Source of the DNA: Hungatella sp. UBA4396
GTDB taxonomy: Bacteria > Bacillota > Clostridia > Lachnospirales > Lachnospiraceae
Assembly (NCBI GenBank): GCA_002389905.1
Contig: DGRE01000008.1
Span: 1 to 64,000 of the forward strand
DNA length: 64,000 nucleotides
Direction of reading: 5' to 3'
Shown here one piece after another: positions 7,486 through 16,493 of the stretch. The stretch's first letter is position 1. Each line of letters opens with the position of its first letter. The translations under genes were made by a program, and so were the position numbers. The notes beneath the pieces were generated by a model. The model was not told the origin of the DNA. It saw only the letters and a program-made list of their open reading frames with translations, and searched no databases.

Positions 7486-8796
7486 TTATTTCATTCCAGC
7501 CAGAAGTTTATCAATGCTGACGATCTTCACGCACACGGCAAACAGTTCCATGGCGAGAATCAGATCAGACAAGGGTGGATAGGAAGGAGCGATCCGGATG
7601 TTGCTGTCATGAGGGTCTTTTCCATAAGGATAGGTGGCCCCTGCTCCGGTCATTACCAGCCCTGCCTTTTTGCAGCCTGCAACGATGGATTTGGCGCAGC
7701 CGTCCATGGAATCAAAGGAAATGAAATATCCTCCCTTGGGAGCCGTCCACTCTCCGATTCCAAGTCCACCCAGCTCTCTTTCCAAAGTTTCAATCACCGC
7801 CTCAAACTTAGGCCTCATGATATCCGCATGCTTTCTCATATGCTCTACCATGCCGTGAATGTCTCCAAAGTAGCGCACATGGCGAAGCTGGTTCACCTTG
7901 TCGTGTCCGATGGTCTGAATCTTAAGCTGCTTCATAATGTCCTCTAAGTTATTCTGGCTGGCTGCAATGGAAGCGATTCCTGAGCCAGGGAAGCTGACCT
8001 TTGAGGTGGAAGCAAATTTATAAACCATATCCGCATTTCCGGCTCTCTTGCATTCGGCAAGAATCTCAATTAAGTGATCCTGGTCGTGATCATATAAATG
8101 ATGGATGGTGTAAGCGTTATCCCAGTAGATTCTAAAGTCCTTTGCAGCCGGTTTTAACCGGGCAAAGCGGCGGACCGTTTCATCAGAATAGGAAATGCCC
8201 TGAGGATTGGAATACTTGGGAACACACCAAATTCCTTTGATGGAATCATCCTGTGCCACCAGCTCCTCCACCATATCCATATCCGGACCGGTAGGAGTCA
8301 TGGGCACATTTATCATCTCAATTCCAAAGTACTCTGTGATGGAAAAATGCCTGTCATATCCCGGCACCGGGCATAAAAACTTCACTTTATCCAGCTTGCA
8401 CCAGGGTGTGCTTCCCATAACGCCGTGAGTCATGGAACGGGAAACTGTGTCATACATCACGTTTAAACTGGAGTTTCCATAGATGATGACCTGGCTTGGA
8501 GAAACCTCCATCATATCTGCCAGCAGTTCCTTGGCCTCCTTGATTCCATCCAGCACTCCGTAATTGCGGCAGTCTGTTCCATCTTCACAGGTTAAGTCCT
8601 CCCCACCGCACAATGCCTCCATCAATCCCATGGAGATATCAAGCTGTTCTATGCTGGGCTTTCCTCTGGACATATCAAGTCTTAAATCTTTTCCCTGAAA
8701 GCTCTTGTATTGGGCAGCAAGCTGCTTTCTCAGTTCCTGTAACTCTTCCTTTGTCATTTCAACATACGGCTTCATAGATTTCATTCTCCTCCTCAT
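7486..8796 (-). CDS. Aspartate aminotransferase, class Ic type, 436 aa
   Basis: A PLP-dependent fold-type I enzyme matching the Asp_aminotransf (PF12897) group described for class Ic aspartate aminotransferases: LDMSRGKPSIEQLD near the N-terminus, GNSSLNVMYD phosphate-binding region, PGYDRHF, PKYSNPQGISYSDETV, WDNAYTIHHL and the Schiff-base Lys in FASTSKVSFPGSGI. It should interconvert aspartate and oxaloacetate with glutamate/2-oxoglutarate. The gene follows gatB by about 10 bases in the aspS-gatCAB operon, so aspartate supply is co-regulated with Asp-tRNA amidation. The start is uncertain: 8796 has AAAGGAG, while 8784 or 8775 have AGGAGGAG upstream. Confidence 0.85.
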   Translation of the reverse strand: MRRRMKSMKPYVEMTKEELQELRKQLAAQYKSFQGKDLRLDMSRGKPSIEQLDISMGLMEALCGGEDLTCEDGTDCRNYGVLDGIKEAKELLADMMEVSPSQVIIYGNSSLNVMYDTVSRSMTHGVMGSTPWCKLDKVKFLCPVPGYDRHFSITEYFGIEMINVPMTPTGPDMDMVEELVAQDDSIKGIWCVPKYSNPQGISYSDETVRRFARLKPAAKDFRIYWDNAYTIHHLYDHDQDHLIEILAECKRAGNADMVYKFASTSKVSFPGSGIASIAASQNNLEDIMKQLKIQTIGHDKVNQLRHVRYFGDIHGMVEHMRKHADIMRPKFEAVIETLERELGGLGIGEWTAPKGGYFISFDSMDGCAKSIVAGCKKAGLVMTGAGATYPYGKDPHDSNIRIAPSYPPLSDLILAMELFAVCVKIVSIDKLLAGMK

Positions 8797-8806
8797 ATAG
8801 ACTCCT

Positions 8807-10252
8807 TTAACCCTCGGTGCTGCCAAGCACTTCCTTCAGTATCCTGCTGACAGCCCCCGGATCAGCCTTGCCGGACATGGCCCTCATGGTCTTTCCCATT
8901 AAAAAACCCATAGCCTTTTCCTTTCCGTTTCGGTAATCCTCCACAGACTGGGGATTGGCTGCAGCAATCTCCTCAATAACCGTGCGCAGTTCTCCCTCGT
9001 CATTGACAATTTTAAGCCCCTTTTCCTCTACATACTCTTCAGGGTCCACATCTTCCTTAAAAATCTTCTCAAAGACTTCCTTGCCCACGGTGCGGTTAAT
9101 GGTACCATTATCCACCAATTCAATTAATTTTGCAAGGTTTTCCGGGGAAAATGTCATATTTTCAGGTTCCATTTCCTGTTCTTTTAAAAGGCGCATGGCT
9201 TCTACCATCAGCCAATTGGCTGCTTCCTTGGGCTTTTGGCAGATAGCAGTCACAGCTTCAAATAAATCTGCCATGTGCTTGGAGCCTGTAATGATGTCCG
9301 CATCGTACTCAGAAAGGTTATATTCTTCCTGGTACCGGGCCATTTTTTCCGTCCGAAGCTCGGGCTGTCCGGCCTTTATGCGGTCCAGCCATTCCTGTTC
9401 TATGATAACAGGAGGCAGGTCAGGATCAGGGAAGTATCGGTAATCCATGGCATCCTCCTTGGAACGCATGGCATAGGAAGACTCCTTGTTGTCATCCCAC
9501 CGCCTTGTCTCCTGAACAACGGCCTTTCCTTCTTCAATCAGTTCAATCTGGCGCTTTCTCTCCCCTTCAATGGCACGTGCAATGGCTTTAAAGGAGTTTA
9601 AGTTCTTCATTTCCGTTCTGGTTCCGAACTCTGAAGCTCCCGCTTCCCGGACTGATAAGTTGACGTCAGCCCTCATGGAACCTTCCTGAAGCTTGCAGTC
9701 TGAGGCTCCTAAATACTGGATGATCAGTCTTAGCTTTTCCAGATAAGCAATCACCTCTTCCCCGCTTCTCATGTCCGGCTCCGACACAATCTCAATGAGC
9801 GGAACGCCGCTGCGGTTAAAATCCACCAAAGAGCAGTTCTCCCATTCATCGTGAATCAGCTTTCCTGCGTCTTCCTCCATGTGGATTTCATGAATCCGGA
9901 CCTTTTTCTTTCCGGAAGCCGTATCAATCTCCACATAGCCGTCGTGGCAGATGGGAAGATAAAGCTGGGAAATCTGGTAGTTCTGGGGGTTGTCGGGGTA
10001 AAAGTAATTCTTCCGGTCAAATTTACAGTATTGGTTGATCTCACAGTTGGCTGCAAGACCTACTGCCAGGGCGTATTCCACCACCTGCCTGTTGAGGACA
10101 GGAAGGGAACCGGGCATTCCGGTGCAGACCGGACAGGTATGGGTGTTGGGCGCTCCGCCAAATTCCGTGGAACAGGAGCAGAAAATCTTTGTTTTGGTCG
10201 CAAGCTCCACATGGACCTCCAGACCAATAACGGTTTCATACTGTCTGCTCAT
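8807..10252 (-). CDS. gatB: Asp/Glu-tRNA amidotransferase subunit B
   Basis: GatB (481 aa) is the tRNA-binding and kinase subunit of GatCAB: it phosphorylates the side-chain carboxylate of Asp-tRNA(Asn) or Glu-tRNA(Gln) and then accepts ammonia from GatA. The signature GLEVHVELATKTKIFCSCSTEFG is at residues 10-32, with the metal-site Cys pair CPVCTGMPG and DFNRSGVPLIEIVSEPD. The C-terminal YqeY-like tail domain is present (to about residue 478). It begins one base after gatA ends, in a tight operon. Confidence 0.96.
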   Translation of the reverse strand: MSRQYETVIGLEVHVELATKTKIFCSCSTEFGGAPNTHTCPVCTGMPGSLPVLNRQVVEYALAVGLAANCEINQYCKFDRKNYFYPDNPQNYQISQLYLPICHDGYVEIDTASGKKKVRIHEIHMEEDAGKLIHDEWENCSLVDFNRSGVPLIEIVSEPDMRSGEEVIAYLEKLRLIIQYLGASDCKLQEGSMRADVNLSVREAGASEFGTRTEMKNLNSFKAIARAIEGERKRQIELIEEGKAVVQETRRWDDNKESSYAMRSKEDAMDYRYFPDPDLPPVIIEQEWLDRIKAGQPELRTEKMARYQEEYNLSEYDADIITGSKHMADLFEAVTAICQKPKEAANWLMVEAMRLLKEQEMEPENMTFSPENLAKLIELVDNGTINRTVGKEVFEKIFKEDVDPEEYVEEKGLKIVNDEGELRTVIEEIAAANPQSVEDYRNGKEKAMGFLMGKTMRAMSGKADPGAVSRILKEVLGSTEG

Positions 10253-11752
10253 TTACCTCTCCTCCTTCCGGGCCGCAGCCTCTGCCGCCAGCCTTGGCAT
10301 CTCATAGCCTGTGCTCTGTTCAAAGGCATATCCTGCCTGTATAATGTTTTTCTCCTTAAAACAGTCTCCGATAAACTGGATTCCAATGGGAAGTCCATTT
10401 TTATCTTTCCCTCCCGGAACCGTAAGCCCGGGAAGCCCGGCAAGGTTTACGGAAATGGTATAAATATCGCCCAGATACATCTTTAATGGGTCCTTTAGGC
10501 TTTCCCCAAGCCTGGGGGCAGTCGTAGGAGCCGCAGGCCCTAAAATCACATCGTATTTTGAAAATGCCTCATCAAACGCCTTCTTGATGAGAGCTTTTGT
10601 TCTCAAAGCCTTTAAATAATAAGCATCGTAATAACCGGAGCTTAAGACAAAGGAGCCCAGCATAATCCGGCGTTTCACCTCAGGACCAAAGCCCTGGGAA
10701 CGGCTTTTTTTATACATGCTGTGAAGTCCCTGGTATTCCTTTGCCCGGTAGCCGAACTTTACGCCGTCAAACCTGGATAAATTGGAACTGGCCTCGGCTG
10801 ATGCGATGACATAATAGGCGGGAATGGCATATTCCACCAGACTTAAGTCAAAGTTTTCCACAACCGCACCCTTTTGCCTCAGCACTTCGGCTGCCTTTAA
10901 AACAGCCTCTTTTACCTCTGGTTCCAGGCCCTCTCCTAAATAATCTGCCGGAATGCCGATGCGCATTCCTTTCACATCGTCTTTTAAAGCTGACATAAAA
11001 TCTTTGTCCTTCCGCTCCATGGACGTGCTGTCCTTTCTGTCATGGGAGGCCAGCACCTCTAAAATGGCGGCGCAGTCTGTCACATCCTTTGCCACCGGGC
11101 CGATCTGGTCCAGGGAGGAGCCGTAGGCAATGAGGCCGTACCGGGAAACAGTTCCATAGGTGGGCTTTAATCCTGTCACCCCGCAGAAGGAAGCAGGCTG
11201 CCTGATGGAGCCGCCTGTATCGGAACCCAGGGCAAAGAAGCATTCTGCCGCTGCCACCGCACTGCAGGAGCCGCCTGAGGAACCGCCGGGCACATGGTCC
11301 GGGTTCCAGGGATTTCTGGTAGGCCCGTAGGCAGAGGTTTCCGTGGTGCTTCCCATGGCAAACTCATCCATGTTGGTCTTTCCGATGATCACTGCCCCGG
11401 CTTTTTTCAAGTTCTCCACCGCCTCAGCCGTATAGGTGGGAACGAAATCAGAAAGGATTTTGGAGCTGCAGGTGGTCTTCATGTTTTCCATGCAGATGTT
11501 ATCCTTTACCGCAGCCGGAACCCCGGCCAAAGGTCCGGTCAGCTCTCCGCTGTCAATCCGTTTCTGGATCTCTTCTGCCTGTCTTAATATCTCTTCCTCT
11601 TTACCAACAGTCACATAGCTGTTAAGGACCGGCTCCATGGCTCTGATCTGGCCGAGAACCGCCTTGGCTGCTTCCAAGGAAGTCACTTCCTTTTCTTTTA
11701 TCTTTTTCCCTAATTCCACTGCCGTAAGGGATAAAATTTCTTTTGCTGTCAT
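10253..11752 (-). CDS. gatA: Asp/Glu-tRNA amidotransferase subunit A
   Basis: GatA (499 aa) is the glutaminase of the GatCAB complex, releasing ammonia from glutamine and passing it to GatB. It shows the amidase-signature triad: Lys in VPAAVKDNI (about 80), cis-Ser and nucleophile Ser in GGSSGGSCSAVAA and GSDTGGSIRQPASFCG (about 155-190). Full family length with no breaks. It follows gatC by 11 bases. Confidence 0.96.
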   Translation of the reverse strand: MTAKEILSLTAVELGKKIKEKEVTSLEAAKAVLGQIRAMEPVLNSYVTVGKEEEILRQAEEIQKRIDSGELTGPLAGVPAAVKDNICMENMKTTCSSKILSDFVPTYTAEAVENLKKAGAVIIGKTNMDEFAMGSTTETSAYGPTRNPWNPDHVPGGSSGGSCSAVAAAECFFALGSDTGGSIRQPASFCGVTGLKPTYGTVSRYGLIAYGSSLDQIGPVAKDVTDCAAILEVLASHDRKDSTSMERKDKDFMSALKDDVKGMRIGIPADYLGEGLEPEVKEAVLKAAEVLRQKGAVVENFDLSLVEYAIPAYYVIASAEASSNLSRFDGVKFGYRAKEYQGLHSMYKKSRSQGFGPEVKRRIMLGSFVLSSGYYDAYYLKALRTKALIKKAFDEAFSKYDVILGPAAPTTAPRLGESLKDPLKMYLGDIYTISVNLAGLPGLTVPGGKDKNGLPIGIQFIGDCFKEKNIIQAGYAFEQSTGYEMPRLAAEAAARKEER

Positions 11753-11763
11753 TGTTCTTCCCC

Positions 11764-12057
11764 CTATTCCACTGTCTTTGGCACCTTAAAGGCTCCATCC
11801 TTGCTTTCAGGGGCATTCTTTAAGATATTTTCTCTGTCATCGCCGTTTTCCACCACATCCTGACGGAAAACATTGTGTATGGGAAATACGTGGGACATGG
11901 GCTCTACGCCTTCTGTGTCCAGTTCATTCAGCTTATCAATATAGTCCAGCATACGGCCCATATCCTTTTTGGCAGCTTCTTTTTCATCAGCGTCCAGCTC
12001 CAGCTTTGCCAGAATTCCTACATATTCAATTGTTTCATCATCGATTATATTTGCCAT
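11764..12057 (-). CDS. gatC: Asp/Glu-tRNA amidotransferase subunit C
   Basis: GatC (97 aa) wraps around GatA and stabilises the GatCAB complex. The typical start ([21 protein letters not shown]), central [21 protein letters not shown] and ending with [11 protein letters not shown] fit the family. Second gene of the operon, 16 bases after aspS. Confidence 0.94.
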   Translation of the reverse strand: MANIIDDETIEYVGILAKLELDADEKEAAKKDMGRMLDYIDKLNELDTEGVEPMSHVFPIHNVFRQDVVENGDDRENILKNAPESKDGAFKVPKTVE

Positions 12058-12073
12058 TTTCTCCTGCCTCCTT

Positions 12074-13405
12074 CTATGGTTCCAGTCTTGTCACATCTCT
12101 TGGAAACAAGGTGGTTTCCCTCACATTTGCTTCATCCAGAAGTCTCATGGTGAGACGCTCTAAGCCGATGCCCAGACCTCCGTGAGGCGGCATTCCGTAT
12201 TTGAATATCATCAGATAGGAAGAAATATCCTCCGGGTCCATGCCTCTGGACTCCATCTTTTTGATGATCGTATCGTAATCATGAATTCTCTGTCCCCCGG
12301 TGGTGATCTCCAGACCCTTGAACAATAAGTCAAAACTCAAGGTAAAGGTTGGATTTTCCGGGTCCTCCATGGCGTAAAAGGGACGTTTCTTGGAAGGATA
12401 GTGGGTGACAAATACAAAATCGCTGTCACACTCTTCCTTAAAATAACGGCCGATTAAGGCTTCCTCTTCTGGCTCTAAGTCATAGGGATTTTTGATTCTG
12501 CGGCTGTATTTCTCAGCCACCAGCTCCTTTGCCTCGTCAAAGCGGACGGTTGGAATGCGGGATACATCGGGAAGAGTGACCTTTAACATCTTAAGCTCTG
12601 CCTCATATTCCCTGGAAAGGAGGGAAAATGTGTACTGCAGCATGGCTGTCTCCATTCCCATGATTTCCTCAAAGCTGTCAATATATCCCATTTCAAAGTC
12701 CATACTGGTATATTCGTTTAAATGCCTTACGGTATTGTGCTTTTCCGCCCGGAAAACGGGGGCAACCTCAAATACCCGATCATATACGCCTACCATAGTC
12801 TGTTTATAAAACTGAGGGCTCTGCCCCAGCTCTGCCTTCTTATTAAAATAATCCAGCCGGAACACATTGGAGCCGCCTTCCGCTCCCCGTGCCACAATCT
12901 TCGGCGTGCGGATTTCTGTAAAGCTCTGGGAATGAAGAAAATCCCGAAAGCCTCTCACAATTCCTTCCTGAATGCGGAACTTTGCCCGTTCCATGGGGTT
13001 TCTCAAGGAAATGGGCCTGAGGGCCAGCTTTGTTTCCAGGGAGGTGTTCAGCTTCCATTTGCTGATGGCAATTGGCGGAGCCTCCGCAGGCTGGGACAGT
13101 ACCTCAACCGTTAAAAGGCGAAGCTCAAATCCCCGGGGTGCCCGTTCCTCCCCGGATACTGTTCCCGTAACCCGGATGGCTGATTCTTCTTTTAACAGAC
13201 TCAAATCAAAATCCGTCTTTCCTTCCTCATAAACACACTGCACCAGACCTTCTGCCTTCCGAAGGATCACAAAGGCTACCTCTCCCATATCACGAATGGT
13301 ATGGACGCAGCCTTCCATGGCAACGGTCTTTCCCTCATAGCCACCGGCACAAATTTCCTTAATTTCCGGCATGTCTTTTTCTTTTACACCACTGATGAAT
13401 CCCAT
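12074..13405 (-). CDS. aspS: Aspartyl-tRNA synthetase, archaeal-type (Asp-tRNA(Asn)-forming), 443 aa
   Basis: A class II synthetase of the compact archaeal/eukaryal AspRS form: N-terminal OB fold ([19 protein letters not shown]), then catalytic motifs [23 protein letters not shown] (motif 2) and [14 protein letters not shown] (motif 3), without the large insertion of bacterial AspRS. In Clostridia such an enzyme beside gatCAB usually is the non-discriminating or Asn-specific AspRS2 that charges tRNA(Asn) with Asp for GatCAB to amidate. Start chosen at MGFISGV, preceded by AAGGAG at good spacing; the longer open frame upstream is T-box leader. No asparaginyl-tRNA synthetase is seen in this window. 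Confidence 0.92.
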   Translation of the reverse strand: MGFISGVKEKDMPEIKEICAGGYEGKTVAMEGCVHTIRDMGEVAFVILRKAEGLVQCVYEEGKTDFDLSLLKEESAIRVTGTVSGEERAPRGFELRLLTVEVLSQPAEAPPIAISKWKLNTSLETKLALRPISLRNPMERAKFRIQEGIVRGFRDFLHSQSFTEIRTPKIVARGAEGGSNVFRLDYFNKKAELGQSPQFYKQTMVGVYDRVFEVAPVFRAEKHNTVRHLNEYTSMDFEMGYIDSFEEIMGMETAMLQYTFSLLSREYEAELKMLKVTLPDVSRIPTVRFDEAKELVAEKYSRRIKNPYDLEPEEEALIGRYFKEECDSDFVFVTHYPSKKRPFYAMEDPENPTFTLSFDLLFKGLEITTGGQRIHDYDTIIKKMESRGMDPEDISSYLMIFKYGMPPHGGLGIGLERLTMRLLDEANVRETTLFPRDVTRLEP

Positions 13406-13439
13406 ATCTGTTTTCTCCTTACCTGAATGTAATTGTTTC

Positions 13440-13800
13440 GACTCCGGCAGCAGATTTTTACAATAAAATATCCCGCCCCGGAATACAGTTACATATTCCG
13501 GGACGGGATTTATAAGTCTATCATTTCCCGCGGTACCACCCGCATTGAGACAAATCCCTTTCCTCCATCCGCAGATATGACAGACAGAGGGGTAAATGTC
13601 CCCACTCAAGCATTTAACGCATGCATACGGATATATCTACTCATTTCACCCTCTGGCTTTCGCCTTATGGGCTGCTTCGACATACCGGCTCCGGAGTGTT
13701 CCCTTAGCCAAGTCCCATGTGACAGCGCTCTCAGTCGGTGACGCCATCTTCCTGTTATGGTCCAGCAGGCCAGAGTCTCCTTCTCTGCCTTTCTCAATAT
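13440..13800 (-). promoter_or_regulatory. T-box riboswitch upstream of aspS-gatCAB
   Basis: The T-box core GGGTGGTACCGCG is at 13541-13529 and is followed by a terminator with a 16-base stem (13494-13509 with 13470-13485) and ATTTTATTG. The candidate specifier in the 3' side of stem I is GAAC at 13701-13698, which contains GAA (Glu) and AAC (Asn) overlapping by two bases. Uncharged tRNA(Asn) would be expected to favour antitermination of aspS-gatC-gatA-gatB-aminotransferase. Possible promoters upstream are TTGCAC-N17-TAATAT or TTGTAA-N16-TATATT near 13810-13860. The specifier assignment is inferred by eye. Confidence 0.88.
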
Positions 13801-13900
13801 AACAATTCACTGCTTTATTACAATGAATTGCACTTATATTAACATAATCTTTTTTAAGGTGCAATGTTTATTTTTCACAAATTTAAAAAAACTCACAATG

Positions 13901-13929
13901 TTGACTTTTCAGGTGGGAAAGGTTACAAT
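13901..13929 (+). promoter_or_regulatory. Sigma-A promoter of the MATE-NYN genes
   Basis: TTGACT (13901-13906), 17-base spacer, TACAAT (13924-13929), 37 bases before the MATE start, which has AAGGAGG. Confidence 0.75.
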
Positions 13930-13965
13930 TATAGCCATGCTTACTAACGTTAAGGAGGTTTTTTT

Positions 13966-15348
13966 ATGTCTGAAACCATCGGTGCCTCACAGCCCGGGGA
14001 AAACAAGATGGGAACCATGCCCGTAAACAGGCTTCTCCTCACCATGTCCCTTCCCATGGTCTTATCCATGCTGATCCAGGCCCTTTATAATGTGGTGGAC
14101 AGTGTTTTTGTGGCAAGACTGGGAGAATCGGCACTGGCTGCCGTATCCTTGGCATTTCCCATTCAAAACCTGCTCATTGCAGTCGCAGCCGGAACCGGAG
14201 TCGGAGTCAATGCCCTGCTCTCCCGCTCCCTTGGAGAAAAGAACCAGAAAGCGGCAAATCTGACCGCTGTCAACGGAATCTTTCTTTTCATTCTCAGCGC
14301 TCTGGCCTTTGCCCTGTTTGGAATCTTTTTATCCCGGTTTTATTTTTCTGTGCTGACTGATAATGAAGAAATCATAAATCAGGGGACAGCATATCTTTCT
14401 ATCTGCACCATATTTTCCTTTGGAGTATTTCTCCAAATTTCCCTGGAGCGGATCATGCAGTCCACCGGGCGCACTATTTATAATATGATCACCCAGGGAC
14501 TGGGTGCCATTATCAACATCATTCTGGACCCAATCCTCATATTCGGATGGTTCGGCTTCCCTGCTATGGGAACTGCCGGTGCAGCGGTAGCTACGGTCAT
14601 TGGACAAATCTTTGCCATGTCCCTTTTGCTGTATTTCAACCTGACCAGAAACCCGGATGTGAGCCTGAATATGAGAGGCTTCCGCCCTCATAAGGAGACT
14701 ATTATCAATATATACAGAGTAGGTCTTCCTTCTATTTTAATGCAGTCTATAGGCTCAGTCATGACCTTTGGGGTAAACAAAATTCTTCTTTTGTTTTCCG
14801 AAACCGCAGTATCTGTATTTGGAATTTATTTCAAGCTGCAAAGCTTTATTTTTATGCCTGTATTCGGGCTTAATAATGGTATGGTTCCCATTATCGCTTA
14901 TAATTATGGGGCCGGAAACAAAAACCGTATTATAAAAACCTTAAAATCCAGTGTCATAGGTGCCGTATCCATTATGCTGGCAGGACTTGTCGTATTTCAG
15001 ATACTTCCCGAACAGCTTTTATCCCTCTTTGATGCTTCGGAAAATATGATGTCCATCGGTGTTCCGGCCCTCCGGATTATCAGCATCAGCTTTATTTTTG
15101 CAGGATACTGCATTGTGGTAGGCTCTGCCTTCCAGGCTCTTGGAAACGGTGTTTACAGCCTGATCGTATCAGTGGCAAGGCAGCTTATCTGTATTTTGCC
15201 AATTGCATATATTTTCGCGAAATTGTTCGGCCTTCATGCGGTCTGGTACGCATTTCCTCTGGCTGAAATCATGTCCGTAACCTTAAGCACCTTCCTTCTC
15301 AGACGAATCTATGTAAAACGCATCAAACATCTTGCGGCTTCGGATTGA
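13966..15348 (+). CDS. MATE-family multidrug/Na+ antiporter, 460 aa
   Basis: Twelve predicted membrane helices in two homologous halves, with the MatE hallmarks PMVLSMLIQALYNVVDSVFVARLGESALAAVSLAFPIQ at residues 25-62 and GTAGAAVATVIGQ in the middle. Such pumps expel cationic drugs or metabolites using Na+ or H+. The ATG is preceded by AAGGAGG and 6-7 bases. A NYN-domain gene follows after 9 bases and is probably co-transcribed. Substrate cannot be predicted. Confidence 0.92.
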   Translation: MSETIGASQPGENKMGTMPVNRLLLTMSLPMVLSMLIQALYNVVDSVFVARLGESALAAVSLAFPIQNLLIAVAAGTGVGVNALLSRSLGEKNQKAANLTAVNGIFLFILSALAFALFGIFLSRFYFSVLTDNEEIINQGTAYLSICTIFSFGVFLQISLERIMQSTGRTIYNMITQGLGAIINIILDPILIFGWFGFPAMGTAGAAVATVIGQIFAMSLLLYFNLTRNPDVSLNMRGFRPHKETIINIYRVGLPSILMQSIGSVMTFGVNKILLLFSETAVSVFGIYFKLQSFIFMPVFGLNNGMVPIIAYNYGAGNKNRIIKTLKSSVIGAVSIMLAGLVVFQILPEQLLSLFDASENMMSIGVPALRIISISFIFAGYCIVVGSAFQALGNGVYSLIVSVARQLICILPIAYIFAKLFGLHAVWYAFPLAEIMSVTLSTFLLRRIYVKRIKHLAASD

Positions 15349-15357
15349 GGTGGCACC

Positions 15358-15879
15358 ATGAGTTCTGATTACCTTTTGGTGGATGGGTACAACATCATAT
15401 TTGCCTGGCCTGAACTGAAGGATTTGGCTGAAACCAACATGGATTCTGCCAGAATCAAGCTTCAGGATATTTTATGCAATTACCAGGGATATAAAAAATG
15501 CAATGTGGTCCTGGTCTTTGACGGCTATAAGGTCAAGGGGAATCCGGGCACATTTATGAAATACCACAACATCCACGTCATTTTCACCAAGGAAGCTGAA
15601 ACAGCTGACCAGTACATCGAAAAGGTTTCCCAGCAGATCGGCAGACAGTACCAGGTGCGGGTTGCTACCTCGGACAAGCTGGAACAGATTATTATTTTAG
15701 GAAAGGGCTGTACACGTCTTTCTGCCAGGGATTTTAAAAAAGAAATTGAGGAGACTAATTCCGAAATTCACAAGGAACATCTGGAACGAATCCCCTCAAA
15801 GAAAAACCGCTTATTCGACAACGTCGACCCGGAGCTGTTTGCTTATCTGGAAAAGATCAGGCTGAATAAAAAGGATTAG
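15358..15879 (+). CDS. NYN-domain (YacP/Rae1-like) ribonuclease, 173 aa
   Basis: A PIN-like NYN nuclease of the YacP family. The metal-binding acidic residues are visible: Asp in LVDGYNIIFAWP (residue about 9), Asp in VVLVFDGYKV, Glu/Asp in KEAETADQYIEK and Asp in VRVATSDKLEQ. Members such as B. subtilis Rae1 cleave mRNA in the ribosomal A site. Here the gene is not next to rlmB or cysS, its usual setting, but directly behind a MATE pump, so the family assignment is clear while the specific role is not. Confidence 0.85.
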   Translation: MSSDYLLVDGYNIIFAWPELKDLAETNMDSARIKLQDILCNYQGYKKCNVVLVFDGYKVKGNPGTFMKYHNIHVIFTKEAETADQYIEKVSQQIGRQYQVRVATSDKLEQIIILGKGCTRLSARDFKKEIEETNSEIHKEHLERIPSKKNRLFDNVDPELFAYLEKIRLNKKD

Positions 15880-15932
15880 AAATGATTCTGGTTTTCACTG
15901 CATATATTTACTAACCACAGGAGGAATATCAC

Positions 15933-16493
15933 ATGTCACTCATCGAACTGTTTATCATTGCAGCAGGCTTATCTATGGATGCCTTTGCCGTCGCCATCTG
16001 CAAAGGTCTTTGCATGCCAAAAATGAACTGGAAGCACGGATTCATCGTCGGTCTGTACTTTGGAGGTTTTCAGGCCGGAATGCCCCTTATCGGCTATTTT
16101 CTGGGATCTCAGTTTAAAAACTCCATCGCTGCTTTTGACCACTGGATCGCTTTTGTGCTGCTGGGTGCCATTGGTATCAACATGATAAAAGAAGCCTTCA
16201 GCAAAGAAGAAACATGTCCTGTCTGTTCCATTGACCCCAAGAGCATGTGCCTGCTGGCCATTGCAACCAGCATTGACGCCCTGGCAGTGGGAGTTACCTT
16301 CGCATTTTTACAGGTTCAGATCGTCCCCGCCATCTCCTTTATAGGAATCATTACTTTTGTGCTGTCCGTTCTGGGAGTGAAAGCCGGAAATGCCTTTGGA
16401 ACACGGTATAAATCAAAGGCTGAGCTGGCAGGAGGCATCACATTGATTCTCATGGGTGCCAGAATCCTGTCAGAGCATCTGATGGGTGCCTGA
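15933..16493 (+). CDS. mntP: Manganese efflux pump MntP
   Basis: A six-helix membrane protein of 186 aa with the MntP/DUF204 repeats: [15 protein letters not shown] in the first half and [16 protein letters not shown] in the second, whose Asp residues bind Mn(II). It exports manganese and is often under MntR or yybP-ykoY control; the 53 bases upstream are too short for that riboswitch and contain only AGGAGG. The last 24 bases overlap the 3' end of the convergent treC gene. Confidence 0.92.
   Translation: MSLIELFIIAAGLSMDAFAVAICKGLCMPKMNWKHGFIVGLYFGGFQAGMPLIGYFLGSQFKNSIAAFDHWIAFVLLGAIGINMIKEAFSKEETCPVCSIDPKSMCLLAIATSIDALAVGVTFAFLQVQIVPAISFIGIITFVLSVLGVKAGNAFGTRYKSKAELAGGITLILMGARILSEHLMGA

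Noticed and set aside
13406..13609. N-terminal extension of aspartyl-tRNA synthetase
   Set aside because: This is the T-box leader with its antiterminator and terminator, not coding sequence.
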